DNA of 64,000 bases from Helianthus annuus. Its lineage: Eukaryota; Streptophyta; Magnoliopsida; Asterales; Asteraceae. The stretch covers positions 116,175,787-116,239,786 of the forward strand of contig NC_035436.2 in assembly GCF_002127325.2 (NCBI RefSeq), in the 5' to 3' direction. How positions within the stretch are numbered: position 1 is the first letter of the stretch; every line of letters starts with the position of its first letter. Both the position numbers and the translations under genes were made by a program. The notes under the pieces are model-generated. The model was not told where the DNA came from and searched no databases. It saw only the letters and a list, made by a program, of their open reading frames with translations. Positions 36,162 to 46,775 of this stretch are shown one piece after another.

Positions 36162-36778
36162 ATACTATATATAATATACATATCCAAAGGACTTCTTAAA
36201 GTCATTGAAATTTCCTTAAAACACTCCTAAAGCATGATGTACAAGTCTTTTAAGCACCAGAAAAATTCACTTTCCACTTATACCCTTTCCTCTAAACTAA
36301 ACACAGACACACAAACTAGGGTTTCTCTTCTCTATCATTTGGTCCGCCGCTCATCCTCTCATCCTCTGCTCTCTCTCTCTATGGCGATTGCTTGCGACTT
36401 CGTCAGGCCTCTCTCTCGGATCTCGCCAGATCCGTGAGGATTTCACCAGATCGATGAAGGTAACCTCCTTTTCTCTCTCTCTCTCTCTCTCAAATTCATC
36501 AACAACGCTGAACCACGGGGTTAGATCTAGAGCATCTGCCATCATATTCTCTTTGCTATGTTGTGCAGGTGGTCTCATTTAGGGCTTTTGCTCAGTTGGT
36601 ATACGAATGTATGAACTTCTTTAAGACGACGAAAACAAGCAGGTCATCACCTAAGTTCAGCACATAAACAGGTATTGACGGTCCGATAACGCAGACAACA
36701 ACAAATGTATGTTCTTCCATCGCTTTTCACACTTAACATCAGTTATTTTTGTCCATTTAGGGTTTGCTGCGTTAAGGG
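36159..36778 (+). promoter_or_regulatory. Captured 5' leader of Hel1, shared with Hel3
   Basis: Bases 36630-36781 match the reverse of about 55877-56020 in Hel3, including 'aggtcatcacctaagttcagcacat', 'tattgacggtccgata' and 'gggtttgctgcgttaagggatggccaa'. CT-rich tracts (36365-36375, 36475-36490) and ATGAAG/GTAACC (exon end then GT, about 36452-36460) suggest captured promoter, 5' UTR and first introns of one host gene. No expression can be claimed from sequence alone. Confidence 0.6.
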
Positions 36779-37175
36779 ATGGCCAATCACATGAGCTTTG
36801 GTGGACCTCCCGTGAAAACTGAGACAGCTGAAGAAGCTGATGAACTTATGAGAGTAGATGAAAAGGCATCTGAAGTTGGTAATTTAACTGGTACACTTCA
36901 CATTACCTGTTTTTTATTACTTCGATGACAAGTTTGATTTTGTTATTTCAGAGGAAGAAGTTCTTTCAGCCCCTCCAAAGTTAGTTTACAGTAAATTAAT
37001 CTTGCGGTGAGGAATTTGATTCTAGCTCTAAAAGTTCGCTGACCTAATAGTAATGATTTTGTTTTTTTTTTGTTTATCTAAATGCAGCTTCACTAGAAAG
37101 CTATTGGTGGCTGTAGCAGACAAGTGGGATAATCATGTTCTGTTCATGGACAAAGTTGCTCCACAAAACTGGAAG
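36779..37175 (+). pseudogene. Captured exons of an unrecognised gene in Hel1
   Basis: Three exon-like pieces with matching GT/AG borders: 36779-36878 (starts with ATG, MANHMSFGGPPVKTETAEE), 36952-37006 (EEEVLSAPPKLVYSKLI) and 37088-37175 (KLLVAVADKWDNHVLFMDKV). They read in one frame when joined in order. I do not recognise the protein. The start ATG lies in the leader shared with Hel3, so different cargoes follow the same start context. Downstream there is sequence without coding signal to about 37990. Confidence 0.5.
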
Positions 37176-37990
37176 GTTTAAACAATATGCTTGGTTATTA
37201 TGTTATCTTTATAGTGCTTTACTCTACAGTTACTTGTGCTTAAAGGTGTCGATTTGCAACCCAATCACTTATGAATTGGTCAATTTAGGTTGTGTTTTAT
37301 CTTAAACGGGTTGAAAGTTGCCATACTTTATTTTTTTAATATTGTTTTTTTTGTAATCACAAATAACAAAATTTTCCAAATGGACAAAAAGTGTGTGCAG
37401 GTCAATCTGACCTGACCCGCTTCCCATACTAAAAATGCCCCACCTTGTAATATTTCACATCTACTTATTTGTAATTGCAAAAAATGGAAGTTTTGAACAA
37501 CATGCCTGCATATTATCTTTTTTAGTGCTATTTGTAATTGCAACAAAATTGTGTTTTATTTCAAATAAGGTTGAAAACCGCCCTTAGTTTATTTTAACAG
37601 TATTGCTTATTTTAATCATGATGAACAAATTAATTATCTATATCAAAGTTTTCAAAATGGACCAAAAATTGTGTTGTAGGGCTGTAAACGATAATATGAA
37701 CATATTCATGAACTGTTCATGAACACTTATCGAGCGCAAACAAACACAAGAACACAAACAAATGTTCATGTTCGTTCGTTTAGCTTAATGAATGGAATTT
37801 CTTGTTCGTGTTGGTTTGTTTAATAAACAGGCTAACACAAATGAACATCCCGTCGAACAGTTCGCTGAACGTTCGGTTCGTTTACAACCCTAGCACAACT
37901 CGCTTCCATTGCGTTTTACTTCCATGCATTTAAATTATTTAAATGTTTCACATGTTGCTTTGTTACTCATGGTTGTTTGTTATGCATAAC
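37176..37990 (+). other. Intron-like / unassigned sequence in Hel1
   Basis: No coding signal. At 37680-37900 there is a block with 'aacacaagaacacaaacaaatgttcatgttcgttcg', a motif that looks like another repeat remnant. It could be intron of the captured gene with a small insertion. Confidence 0.3.
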
Positions 37991-37996
37991 TTTCAG

Positions 37997-38272
37997 AGTC
38001 AGTTAGCGGGTTGGACCAAGTGGAACATATGTCTCAGCAGAAACCGAACTCTGTTGAATCTGATAGCCAGAAATATGACGGTGAGCATCATATGTGAAAT
38101 TATTATTTTTGGTTCATATGGTTTTTGCTAACCGCCGTTCATTTGCGTAATATAGGAGATAGTGCTCCAAATTCTGGTCAGTTTTCGCCTGGGAAGTCGT
38201 ACCAGGCTGCTGTTTTAAAAAATCGATTTGCTGATACGATATTTAAAGCTTGAGAAAAGACACTCAATGAGG
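37997..38272 (+). pseudogene. Captured fragment of a GTE-type bromodomain protein gene
   Basis: Two exon pieces: 37997-38080 (SVSGLDQVEHMSQQKPNSV) and 38156-38272 (DSAPNSGQFSPGKSYQAAVL, then KNRFADTIFKA). They match the region after the bromodomain in plant GTE8/GTE10-like transcription factors, where a KNRFADxIxKAREKTL motif is typical. The Arg codon after KA is TGA here (38252-38254), a C-to-T change. The bromodomain itself is absent. Borders show AG before and GT after (38081 GTGAGC). The recognition rests on my memory of the family; a protein search would settle it. Confidence 0.6.
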
Positions 38273-38532
38273 TTGCTTTTTGTTCATAGTTGGTAACATC
38301 TTATAAATATATACCCAATCATTTTAAGTTATAGCATAAATATATATTTTAAAAGTCAAAAAATAAATAGGTTAGGTGGGCCAACTCGCCAACTCGACCT
38401 GAACACCTTTCGTTCAGCTTAATGTGGTTGTGGATTCGACCCACAAATCTAAGCTGGACATCCCAAATACGTTAATTACATGTCTAACAAATTACAATGT
38501 GGTTAAAATTCGATAACTTTGATACTTATTAG

Positions 38533-38725
38533 GCTGGGGTTGCAAGATCTGTAGGAGTGGGATTCGCAGCAGTTTGGCAATTAGCACTTGTGACACATGT
38601 TGTGGTGCCTTTAGTTGCTATAATTGGAGTTATTCATATGGCTACATTGGATAAATTGTCTTCTAAAAGCCACGAAGCTTTTTTAGAAGCCAGAAGCATT
38701 GTTGAGCCGGCGATAACAACTTGAT
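38533..38725 (+). pseudogene. Captured fragment of an ABCB-type transporter gene
   Basis: Begins after an AG acceptor and reads AGVARSVGVGF, then VWQLALVTHVVVPLVA, HMATLDKLSSKSHEAFLEA and RSIVEP, ending at TGA. This fits the first transmembrane domain of plant ABCB1-like (P-glycoprotein) exporters, where VWQLALVTLAVVPLIA and KLSxKSQEAxxxAGNI occur. Only about 63 codons are present, without the nucleotide-binding domains. It cannot make a transporter. Confidence 0.6.
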
Positions 38726-39024
38726 TGTTACTGCTCGCCTTCATATATAGTTAAATGATGTTAGAAACAGATCCGAGGCCAAGTTTTGATGATGGGATCA
38801 TATTGAGGAGGTATGAAGTTTTCTTTTGATGTATTTGTTAACAGTATAATAAGTATAAATACCTCTCTTTTTTACTTTTATTCATTGTTAACAGTACTAG
38901 AAATATTGCAGACATCTTTATTTAAACGCAACTGCAGCTTCATTTGTTTTTTTCAAACCATAATTCATCCTATATGGAATGCAGACCCAACTAATATCAT
39001 TGAAAAATTACTGTTGTTTTGAAC

Positions 39025-39420
39025 AGTTAGGTGGTGGATCTGGTCAGAAGGGAAATGCCCCTTGCGCTAACACCAGATGATGACCCGAGGAGGGAGCCGC
39101 TAAAGACCTTACAAGCAAAACATGATGAAATTGATAGGCTGGCCTACAAGCAGGTTTGATTGATCTTCTATAGCGGGTTCGGATTCTAACTAGCTCAGCT
39201 TGTGCTTTTTTTCCATTTAACATTTTGGGAATTCTCTTGGATGTTATGGACTCCATTGCATTTTCCGCAACAACATTTGTCATAATCGTGGGGCATGCTT
39301 ATTTTCTTATAACATCAAGGAGGGCCGCCGACATACCAAGATTGATGTCGGATAGGTATTTGACATACCTGAAGTGGATTTTCTTGTTGTGTAGAAGAAG
39401 CTTATGAAAAATCACAAGTT
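39025..39420 (+). pseudogene. Unrecognised exon-like pieces in Hel1
   Basis: 39031-39154 reads VVDLVRREMPLALTPDDD and DPRREPLKTLQAKHDEIDRL without stops. 39222-39407 reads a hydrophobic stretch (MDSIAFSATTFVIIVGHAY) followed by a basic part. I recognise neither. They may be more captured exons, or chance frames. Confidence 0.3.
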
Positions 39421-40928
39421 TGATGTTGGTTAGGTAATTGGAAACTCCGGATCTATTGCAGAAGAATATTATTCAGAAATTTGACTTTTTAGTTGACATA
39501 TGTTTTGACTTTTCACTTTCGTGTTGCAATTCTATTCATACCGGCAAATATGGTGAGCTGCCTGGATATTCGATGCCATTTTGTGGGTTTATAATATTTT
39601 TTACTTTCCTAAGCTGTTTCACTAATTTCACTTTTTCGGTTTATTTGCTATAGTGTAAAAAGTAAATTGAGTTATAAAATCTCAGTTTTCATTTTAATTA
39701 AGCAATGTATTTTTATAGCTTAGCTTAAATGCACTATGTGACTTTGTGTCCCTTTAGAGTTTAGACTCGGCTGGGGCTGTGGGTTGATATTAACGGAACT
39801 TTCATTTATTTCAAAAGTATCAAGTCATGTAACTCAGACATAGAGATACGCCCTGTGTAGCCCGGTTGGTTAGTTGGATGTGATAAAATGACTTAAGTAG
39901 GCTATGTTTATAGACAAGTTGATGAGTTACTCTATTCTAACAAGTTGGTGAATTAACCATATAACCTCTTTATTTACGACTTAACCTGCACATCTTGTTA
40001 CGCGAGTGAGCCAACCCTTCACGGTTCAAACCCAATAAGTTTAGACCCAACCCAATAAAACCACAACTCATAATTTAGAATTTCATTGTATGTAAAAATA
40101 TAAGTTAGTTTGTGATTTTTTTTTTCTAAATTACTATGCTTATTACTGAAATTTTCTTATTCGTGTGTCCTCCCTTTAGCTGTATTTAGTGACACGTTCG
40201 ATATAAGAAAAGAAACAACCCAATATAATGTTCCAATCCGTTTATTTTTTTTTAACTGAGAATTGGTTCTTGTTTTTCCTATTTACCTTGCTTCTGACTA
40301 GCATATAAGCCATAAATGAATGAATTGATTCAATAATCCATGTGATGTTTTTTTTAAATCTTTCGTCTTAATTGGAAATAAGGCCTAATTCCATATTTTA
40401 TTCCATTCTATTTACTAAATTCGATAAGAATCATGATCCATTCACAAAAAAAAATTGTAGATTTCGTTTAAAAAAAGTCTAACCCAAATTATACAATGGT
40501 CAATTTTGGTCTATTGTATACATCACGTTTTGTTTTTCAAAGTTTCATCTAAATCTGAAGATCTGAGTCGGGTTGATGGACATGCAGGTTTCGCTGATGA
40601 CATTTTGTTTTTCAAAGTTTCATGCAATCTGAAGATCCAAGTCGGGTTGATGGACATACAGGTTAGGCTCATGACATAGATAGGCAATAGTGACGCTAGG
40701 AATAAGAAAACTAACAGACGTAGTATACAATATATCACGACAAGCTTATTAACCTAATAGAAAACGAGTACCACGTTATATATTGCCGTTGCCGCATTAC
40801 GCGGGTTTCCTACTAGCCCTAAAAAATATATGTTTTTTCCGTTGCATCGCGAATTTGGTTTTGGTTATGGGTCAAAACCGAACCGCCCTGTACATAGCCC
40901 TAAGCTCACCAACCTAGGTGATATGTTT
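39421..40928 (+). other. 3' part of Hel1 without genes
   Basis: AT-rich; no coding signal. A ~77-bp direct duplication (about 40526-40601 and 40603-40677) has 'gtttttcaaagtttcat' and 'gtcgggttgatggacat' in both copies. The Helitron 3' end follows. Confidence 0.45.
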
Positions 40929-40956
40929 CCCGCCGCATCGCGCGGGTAAACGACTA

Positions 40957-40957
<1 letters not shown>

Positions 40958-41040
<83 letters not shown>
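40958..41040. repeat. TA microsatellite between Hel1 and the foldback element
   Basis: An almost pure (TA)n run of about 80 bp. It starts right after the CTAG of Hel1 and ends at the foldback element. Similar TA sequence lies at 36102-36158 and 41314-41338, so one TA tract was probably the landing site of Hel1, Hel2 and the foldback element. Confidence 0.9.
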
Positions 41041-41044
<4 letters not shown>

Positions 41045-41313
41045 GATAAGGATCATGTGAGAAGTGATAGGCTAGTTGAGAAACTTGAGAAGCATTCTGG
41101 ACCACACATTTTTCTAAGCCTTTCGTAATATACACATATGTATAGTTTAAAATTGACTATATACATATGTGTATAACTCAATATACATATATGTATATAG
41201 TCAATTTTAAACTATACATATGTGTATATTACGAAGGGCTTAGAAAAATGTGTGGTCCAGAATGCTTCTCAAGTTTCTCATATAGGGTGGACTTCTCTTA
41301 GGATCCCTACCAT
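41041..41313. mobile_element. Foldback (MITE-like) element
   Basis: A long inverted repeat: 41077-41165 (tgagaaacttgagaagcattc... to ...attgactatatacat) pairs with 41192-41280 in reverse. The outer ends 'aggataaggatcatgtgagaag' and 'cttctcttaggatcctac' also pair loosely. TA-rich flanks fit insertion at TA. No coding sequence. The superfamily is not determined. Confidence 0.7.
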
Positions 41314-41484
41314 ATATATATATACATATATATATATACTAGCCATTTACCCGCGCGATGTGGCGGGAGTGACGATTTACAATAGAATACTCGTTTACCG
41401 TTAGTTTATCACCTATAGGTTTGGCGGGAGTGACGATTTACAATAGGATACTCGTTTACCGTTAGTTTATCACCTATAGGTTTG

Positions 41485-42460
41485 TTGTTCTTCGATTTCA
41501 ATATGGCGCGATAAATTGTAGCAAGTGAATTTAGAGAGAAAAATGGCTCAAGATTTTAGGGTTTCATTGTTTAGAGATGTAATCCGGGTCAAGTAGGATC
41601 TATTAGTACCTTATGTAATTTAAATTGTAATCTCTTAAAAACTCATAAGTTAATGATTATAAATCATATACATTGCCGAATATAATCTAAAAAAAAGTGT
41701 AATTCAAATCATATACATTGCCGAATATAATAAAGTTACCATCTTTATTAAAAAAAAATACAACCTATAACATGTCGGTTTGGACCAACACAACAACACT
41801 CCTTTGTCCAACTATTTATACTTGTATTAAACATAACTACAAAAACAACATTAAAATGTTAAGTGTTGAAAAGGTAACGCTGTCTGATTACTTACTGTAC
41901 GTTGGCAGATATTTACCAATACAGATGCTCTAAAGGTCAAGTCAAGATTTGAAACCTGCCAACCGATGGGTCAATATTGTGTTTTATAACAGATGAAGTG
42001 ATGGCATATCTAGTAAAGTTAACCACATAACCCAACCAACCATTTTCTTGCTACAACTAACTGATTCCGAAGATCCATTTTTAGAGTTCGAAAGCCTATT
42101 TTGACCCGTTAGTTGACCCAAACAATGAACTTGAGTGGCAATGCACACAAAGAATAACTTTACCTTTTGTTGTGCATGACACTTCGTACAAGTGTATACA
42201 AGATAATCAATTATGAATACATATTGGTAGCTAGCATCATAAATATGAAATTATCTTGTTTTTGTTGGTCCAATAGTCGTTCCCATTCAAGCATCAGAAA
42301 TATGTAGGTGGTTTCTAATATATAATCAGAACATGCATACATACATACATCTGTTTTTTTTTTAAAAGTAGTTCACTACAGCATGATTGCTTTTTATTAT
42401 AAACTTGAATGGCTATCATTTCAAATCCAGAAAACTGATTTGGGCTCGATTCAAGCCGAC
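41485..42460 (-). other. 3' part of Hel2 without recognised genes
   Basis: AT-rich; 'ttaaaaactcataa' and repeated 'catatacattgccgaatataat' (about 41665 and 41710) are the only structures. No gene is supported. Confidence 0.4.
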
Positions 42461-42472
42461 CGGTGTCACTGC

Positions 42473-42550
42473 AGTAGTCATAGAATAGAGTAAGTACGGA
42501 AGTTCTTTGTTGCGTCAAACCACAGGTTCAACCTCTGTTCCCTATTACCC
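42473..42550 (-). pseudogene. Captured fragment of a xyloglucan endotransglucosylase/hydrolase gene
   Basis: After a TGCAG acceptor the minus strand reads GNREQRLNLWFDATKNF, then RTYSIL and a stop. It fits the segment of XTH proteins (glycoside hydrolase family 16) just after the active site, GNREQRxxLWFDPTxxFHxYSxLWN, where the Trp of LWN is TGA here. About 25 codons only; the catalytic motif is not included. The match is from memory of the family. Confidence 0.55.
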
Positions 42551-42667
42551 TGCATATACCAAACAAACTTGCGATTAGTTTATGCACAGCTATTCATAAT
42601 CATTTTATCATGAAATAAGGATACCTGAACAAATGTCTCGCTCGACCAATAGTTTCCCTTGACGCAT

Positions 42668-42940
42668 TATGCAAGGTTCGCTCGGTCCAACAACTCAAGC
42701 AAATGTTTTCTATGTTTTTTAGGGGGAAGATGGGTGCTTCTCTCCACAGGGCATACAAGACACAGGTTATTGGCGGCAGTCCGCCAAATTTAACATATAA
42801 AGTTTTTTTATATGTTAAATATGGCGAGCTGCCGCCAATAACCTATGTTTTGTATGCCCTGGGAGAGAAGCACACATGTTCCCCCTAAAATGCAAAGAAA
42901 ACATTTGCTTGAGTTGTTGGACCGAGCGAACCTTGCACAG
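42668..42940. repeat. Long inverted repeat (hairpin) in Hel2
   Basis: The left arm 42672-42800 (gcaaggttcgctcggtccaa ... ggcagtccgcc ... atataaa) pairs with 42808-42938 in reverse, with a loop of about 7 bases near 42803. Arms of about 130 bp are roughly 90% complementary by eye, including TTTAGGGGGAA/TTCCCCCTAAA. No coding sequence. It could be a foldback transposon inserted in Hel2, or the source of a hairpin RNA. Confidence 0.85.
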
Positions 42941-43496
42941 GCTCAGCTTTTGCATCACAGCCTCAAACACTTTCAGTTCAGATAGATTACACAGGCTCAG
43001 TTTTTGCATCACAGACTCAAAACACTTTTACTTCAGACAGATTAAGAACACAAGCTCAGCTTATGCATCATAGACTCAACACTTTTAGTTCAGACAGATT
43101 AAGAACACAAGCTCAGCTTTCGCATCACAGCCTCAAACACTTTCAGTTCAGACAGATTAAGAACACAAAATCCGGAGTACACAACAAGAGTAATTTGCCA
43201 CTAAACTTAAACAACCTTTAAAGCATGATGTACACGTGTTTTAAGCACAAGAAACAAATATGTAACCTGACAGACTCAGCTTATGCATCATAGCCTCAAA
43301 CACTTTCAGTTCAGACATATTAAGAACACAAGCTCCGTTAGTTCTCGCAAAGTCAACCATCATAAAAAGAAATCAAGTATTAGTAAAGATTTGATATTAG
43401 TTATAACCAGTACACTATTAACTTAAAATAAATTTAATATAAATCACATTTTGTCAAGTTGCAAATATAAAAACCTTTATTCTAATGAAGCAGCGT

Positions 43497-43578
43497 TCAG
43501 CGTCACTAAAGCCGATTCCGAGACTCTCCAAGCAGATACACTTTCTCCGGCTGCCAGAAGATCGGAGTGAGCTTGTTC
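43497..43578 (-). pseudogene. Exon-like piece of unknown origin in Hel2
   Basis: After a TTACAG acceptor the minus strand reads EQAHSDLLAAGESVSAWRVS and ESALVTL without stops. It looks like part of a conserved protein, but I do not recognise it with confidence. It has the same direction as the other captured pieces. Confidence 0.3.
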
Positions 43579-44774
43579 TGTAATAATAGTGATCGTGACA
43601 GTCGTTAACCAAAGGTATAACTAATTAAATTCAGTTCAGGAAAAAGCAACACTTTAATTTTGTGTGAAAGACAGCTTGCTTGCTGCAGTCTCTATAATAT
43701 ATCAACACTCTTCCATACACTGTTTGAAAGACACCATGCTTGAAAGACAGCATGCTTGCTTCAGTCTCTATAAATAATTCAGAGATATCTACACTCTACT
43801 CACACTTTACAAACTCTCAACTACACTCAACTGAAAGACTCAGACATGTAATTGAGAGATGAACACAAGTACGGGTAAAGCCATGGCTGCAACACACGGT
43901 TGCAAAGTGAGAACTATGCAACCTGGATATTGCCCCGCCAAGATGCTACTCGGATCTTCTATGTACCCTCAAAATACAATCATCATCACAGTCTATTGTG
44001 TTATGTAACCCCGCTTTAAAGCATGATGTACAAGAGTAATTTTCCACTAAACTTAAACAACCTTTAAAGCATGATGTACAAGTGTTTTAAGCACAAGAAA
44101 CACATATGTAACCTCACAGGCTCAGCTTATGCATCATAGCCTTAACAGTTTCAGTTCAGACATATTAAGAACAAAGCTCAGCTTATGCATCATAGAGTCG
44201 ACAGGCTCAGCTTATGCATCATAGCCTCACAGGCTCAGCTTATGCATCATAGCCTCACAGGCTCAGCTTATGCATCATAGAACACTTGGGAAATGAAAAA
44301 GTATATCAAAACATCCCACAGAACAAACTAAAATCAAAAGTACATAACAATCTATCTTTTCACTATTCCATATCTAAAATTGACCTAACTATCATAATTT
44401 TCATTGAACTACAACACTTATCATCCCCAAAAATGACCTAAATATCATAATTATCACAAAACCATGACACTTATCAGTCCCAAAATTAAAGGAAAAGATC
44501 AAAATATAACAGAACAAAGTAAAATCAAAACTACAAAAACAATTTATCCTTTCACTATGTCATATCTGAAATTAACCTAACTATCATCACCAAAAATACA
44601 AATTCAAATATGACAAAACTTTCAACCTAATTTGAAATAACCGCATCTACTAACAAATCCACATCAAGATTAAAGATAAATCAACATTTAGAACCTAACC
44701 TGAGTCGATTCATCATAAAACACATGCGAAAATCCTTCGTAAACCTCAGATTTCGTCCTTCGAACATCCGTCAA

Positions 44775-44925
44775 ACATATGTGAAGGACAAGATGGTAAT
44801 TGAACAAGGTGTTGAAAAAACACTTAATGCACAATGTACAACTGTTAAGGCACAAGAAAACACAAACCCTTTTACCCTTTACAAGGTTATACATCTTCCG
44901 TCCAAATGTTTAACTTTCTCACATG
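44775..44925 (+). repeat. Inverted internal copy of the Hel2 5' end
   Basis: 44780-44925 (acatatgtgaaggacaagatgg ... tttaactttctcacatgg) is the reverse complement of about 47955-48095. That segment begins some 20 bases inside the Hel2 5' end. A further inverted piece, 45166-45290, matches 47855-47965. Confidence 0.85.
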
Positions 44926-45140
44926 GATAAATTGAGAGATTTACACAACTACGGGTAAAGCCATGGCTGCAACACACGGTTGCAAAGTGAGAACTATGCA
45001 ACCTGGATATTGCCCCGCCAAGATGCTACTCGGATCTTCTATGTACCCTCAAAATACAATCATCATCACAGTCTATTGTGTTATGTAACCCCGCTTTAAA
45101 GCATGATGTACAAGAGTAATTTTCCACTAAACTTAAACAA

Positions 45141-45178
45141 CCTTTAAAGCATGATGTACATCATGCTTTAAAGGTTGT
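45141..45178. repeat. Perfect 38-bp palindrome
   Basis: Left half AACCTTTAAAGCATGATGT, right half its exact reverse complement, no spacer. It marks the join of a direct block (ending ...gcatgatgtaca) with an inverted block. Confidence 0.95.
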
Positions 45179-46694
45179 TTAACTTTCTCACACGGATCAA
45201 CATCGGGACCGTCCATTTGACTTCACACGGATCACCATATGCTTTCTCTCTCAATGCTCACACATCTCACAAAACAACATTAGATCTTCTCTATTGATCA
45301 TCATCACAGTGAGGAAGAGCTTGACGGATGTTCAATTACCATCTTGTCCTGGATCATCATCACAGTCTATTATGCATCATAGCCTCACAGGCTCAGCTTA
45401 TGCATCATAGAACACTTGGGAAACATCCAAGTGATATATCGTATAGTACTTTATAGAGACTGCAGCAAGCAAGCTGTCTTTCAGACATGTACTTTTAGAT
45501 CTGTGAATCTGTGATAATACTTTTACAACTGGAAGACTCAGACATGTAATTGAGAGATGAACACAAGTACGGGTAAAGCCATGGCTGCAACACACGGTTG
45601 CAAAGTGAGAACTATGCAACCTGGATATTGCCCCGCCAAGATGCTACTCGGATCTTCTATGTACCCTCAAAATACAATCATCATCACAGTCTATTGTGTT
45701 ATGTAACCCCGCTTTAAAGCATGATGTACAAGAGTAATTTTCCACTAAACTTAAACAACCTTTAAAGCATGATGTACAAGTGTTTTAAGCACAAGAAACA
45801 CATATGTAACCTCACAGGCTCAGCTTATGCATCATAGCCTTAAAGATAAATCAACATTTAGAACCTAACCTGAGTCGATTCATCACAAAACACATGCGAA
45901 AATCCTTCGTAAACCTCAGATTTTCACAAAACCATGACACTTATCAGTCCCAAAAATGAAGGAAAAGATCAAAATATAACAGAATAAAGTAAAATCAAAA
46001 CTACAAAAACAATTTATCCTTTCACTATGTCATATCTGAAATTAACCTAACTATCATCACCAAAAATACAAATTCAAATATCACAAAACTTTCAACCTAA
46101 TTTGAAATAACCGCATCTACTAACAAATCCACATCAAGATTAAAGATAAATCAACATCTGTCTTTCAGACATGTACTTTTAGATCTGTGAATCTGTGATA
46201 ATACTTTTACAACTGGAAGACTCAGACATGTAATTGAGAGATGAACACAAGTACGGGTAAAGCCATGGCTGCAACACACGGTTGCAAAGTGAGAACTATG
46301 CAACCTGGATATTGCCCCGCCAAGATGCTACTCGGATCTTCTATGTACCCTCAAAATACAATCATCATCACAGTCTATTGTGTTATGTAACCCCGCTTTA
46401 AAGCATGATGTACAAGAGTAATTTTCCACTAAACTTAAACAACCTTTAAAGCATGATGTACAAGTGTTTTAAGCACAAGAAACACATATGTAACCTCACA
46501 GGCTCAGCTTATGCATCATAGCCTTAACAGTTTCAGTTCAGACATATTAAGAACACAAGCTCAGCTTATGCATCATAGAGTCGACAGGCTCAGCTTATGC
46601 ATCATAGCCTCACAGGCTCAGCTTATGCATCATAGCCTCACAGGCTCAGCTTATGCATCATAGAACACTTGGGAAACATCCAAGCCATCTAGGT

Positions 46695-46775
46695 CGTATA
46701 ACTTAGGACCTTAGTCCGACAACCATCAAACTCTGCCATCTGTCCGGCCCTTAGAAACACCTTTGTCTTACTAAT
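46695..46775 (-). pseudogene. Captured myosin (class XI-like) exon
   Basis: After a CATGCAG acceptor the minus strand reads [18 protein letters not shown], then CRTKVLSYTT. Plant myosin XI has [24 protein letters not shown] at the end of the motor domain, just before the IQ motifs. About 27 codons are left. Some changes (LDARR to FDGCR) suggest decay. It cannot form a motor. Confidence 0.65.

Larger units (their letters stand above)
36159..40957 (+). mobile_element. Helitron Hel1, non-autonomous, with captured gene pieces
   Basis: The 5' end is TCTATACTATATATAATA preceded by A. The 3' end is a hairpin CCCGCCGCATCGCGCGGG (40929-40946), a short spacer and CTAG (40954-40957) followed by T. These are the hallmarks of Helitrons (5' TC, 3' hairpin plus CTRR, A^T target). 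No Rep/helicase gene is present, so it depends on other copies. A second, less perfect hairpin-like end (gccgcattacgcgggtttcctactag, about 40792-40817) lies 140 bp before the real end. It has gene pieces on its own strand. Confidence 0.85.

Noticed and set aside
40958..41040. Open frames of alternating Tyr-Ile
   Set aside because: These are translations of the TA microsatellite.
43855..44010. Small gene repeated four times (reads MNTSTGKAMAATHGC)
   Set aside because: The frame is short, has no recognisable similarity and merely follows the repeat unit; kept as repeat only.
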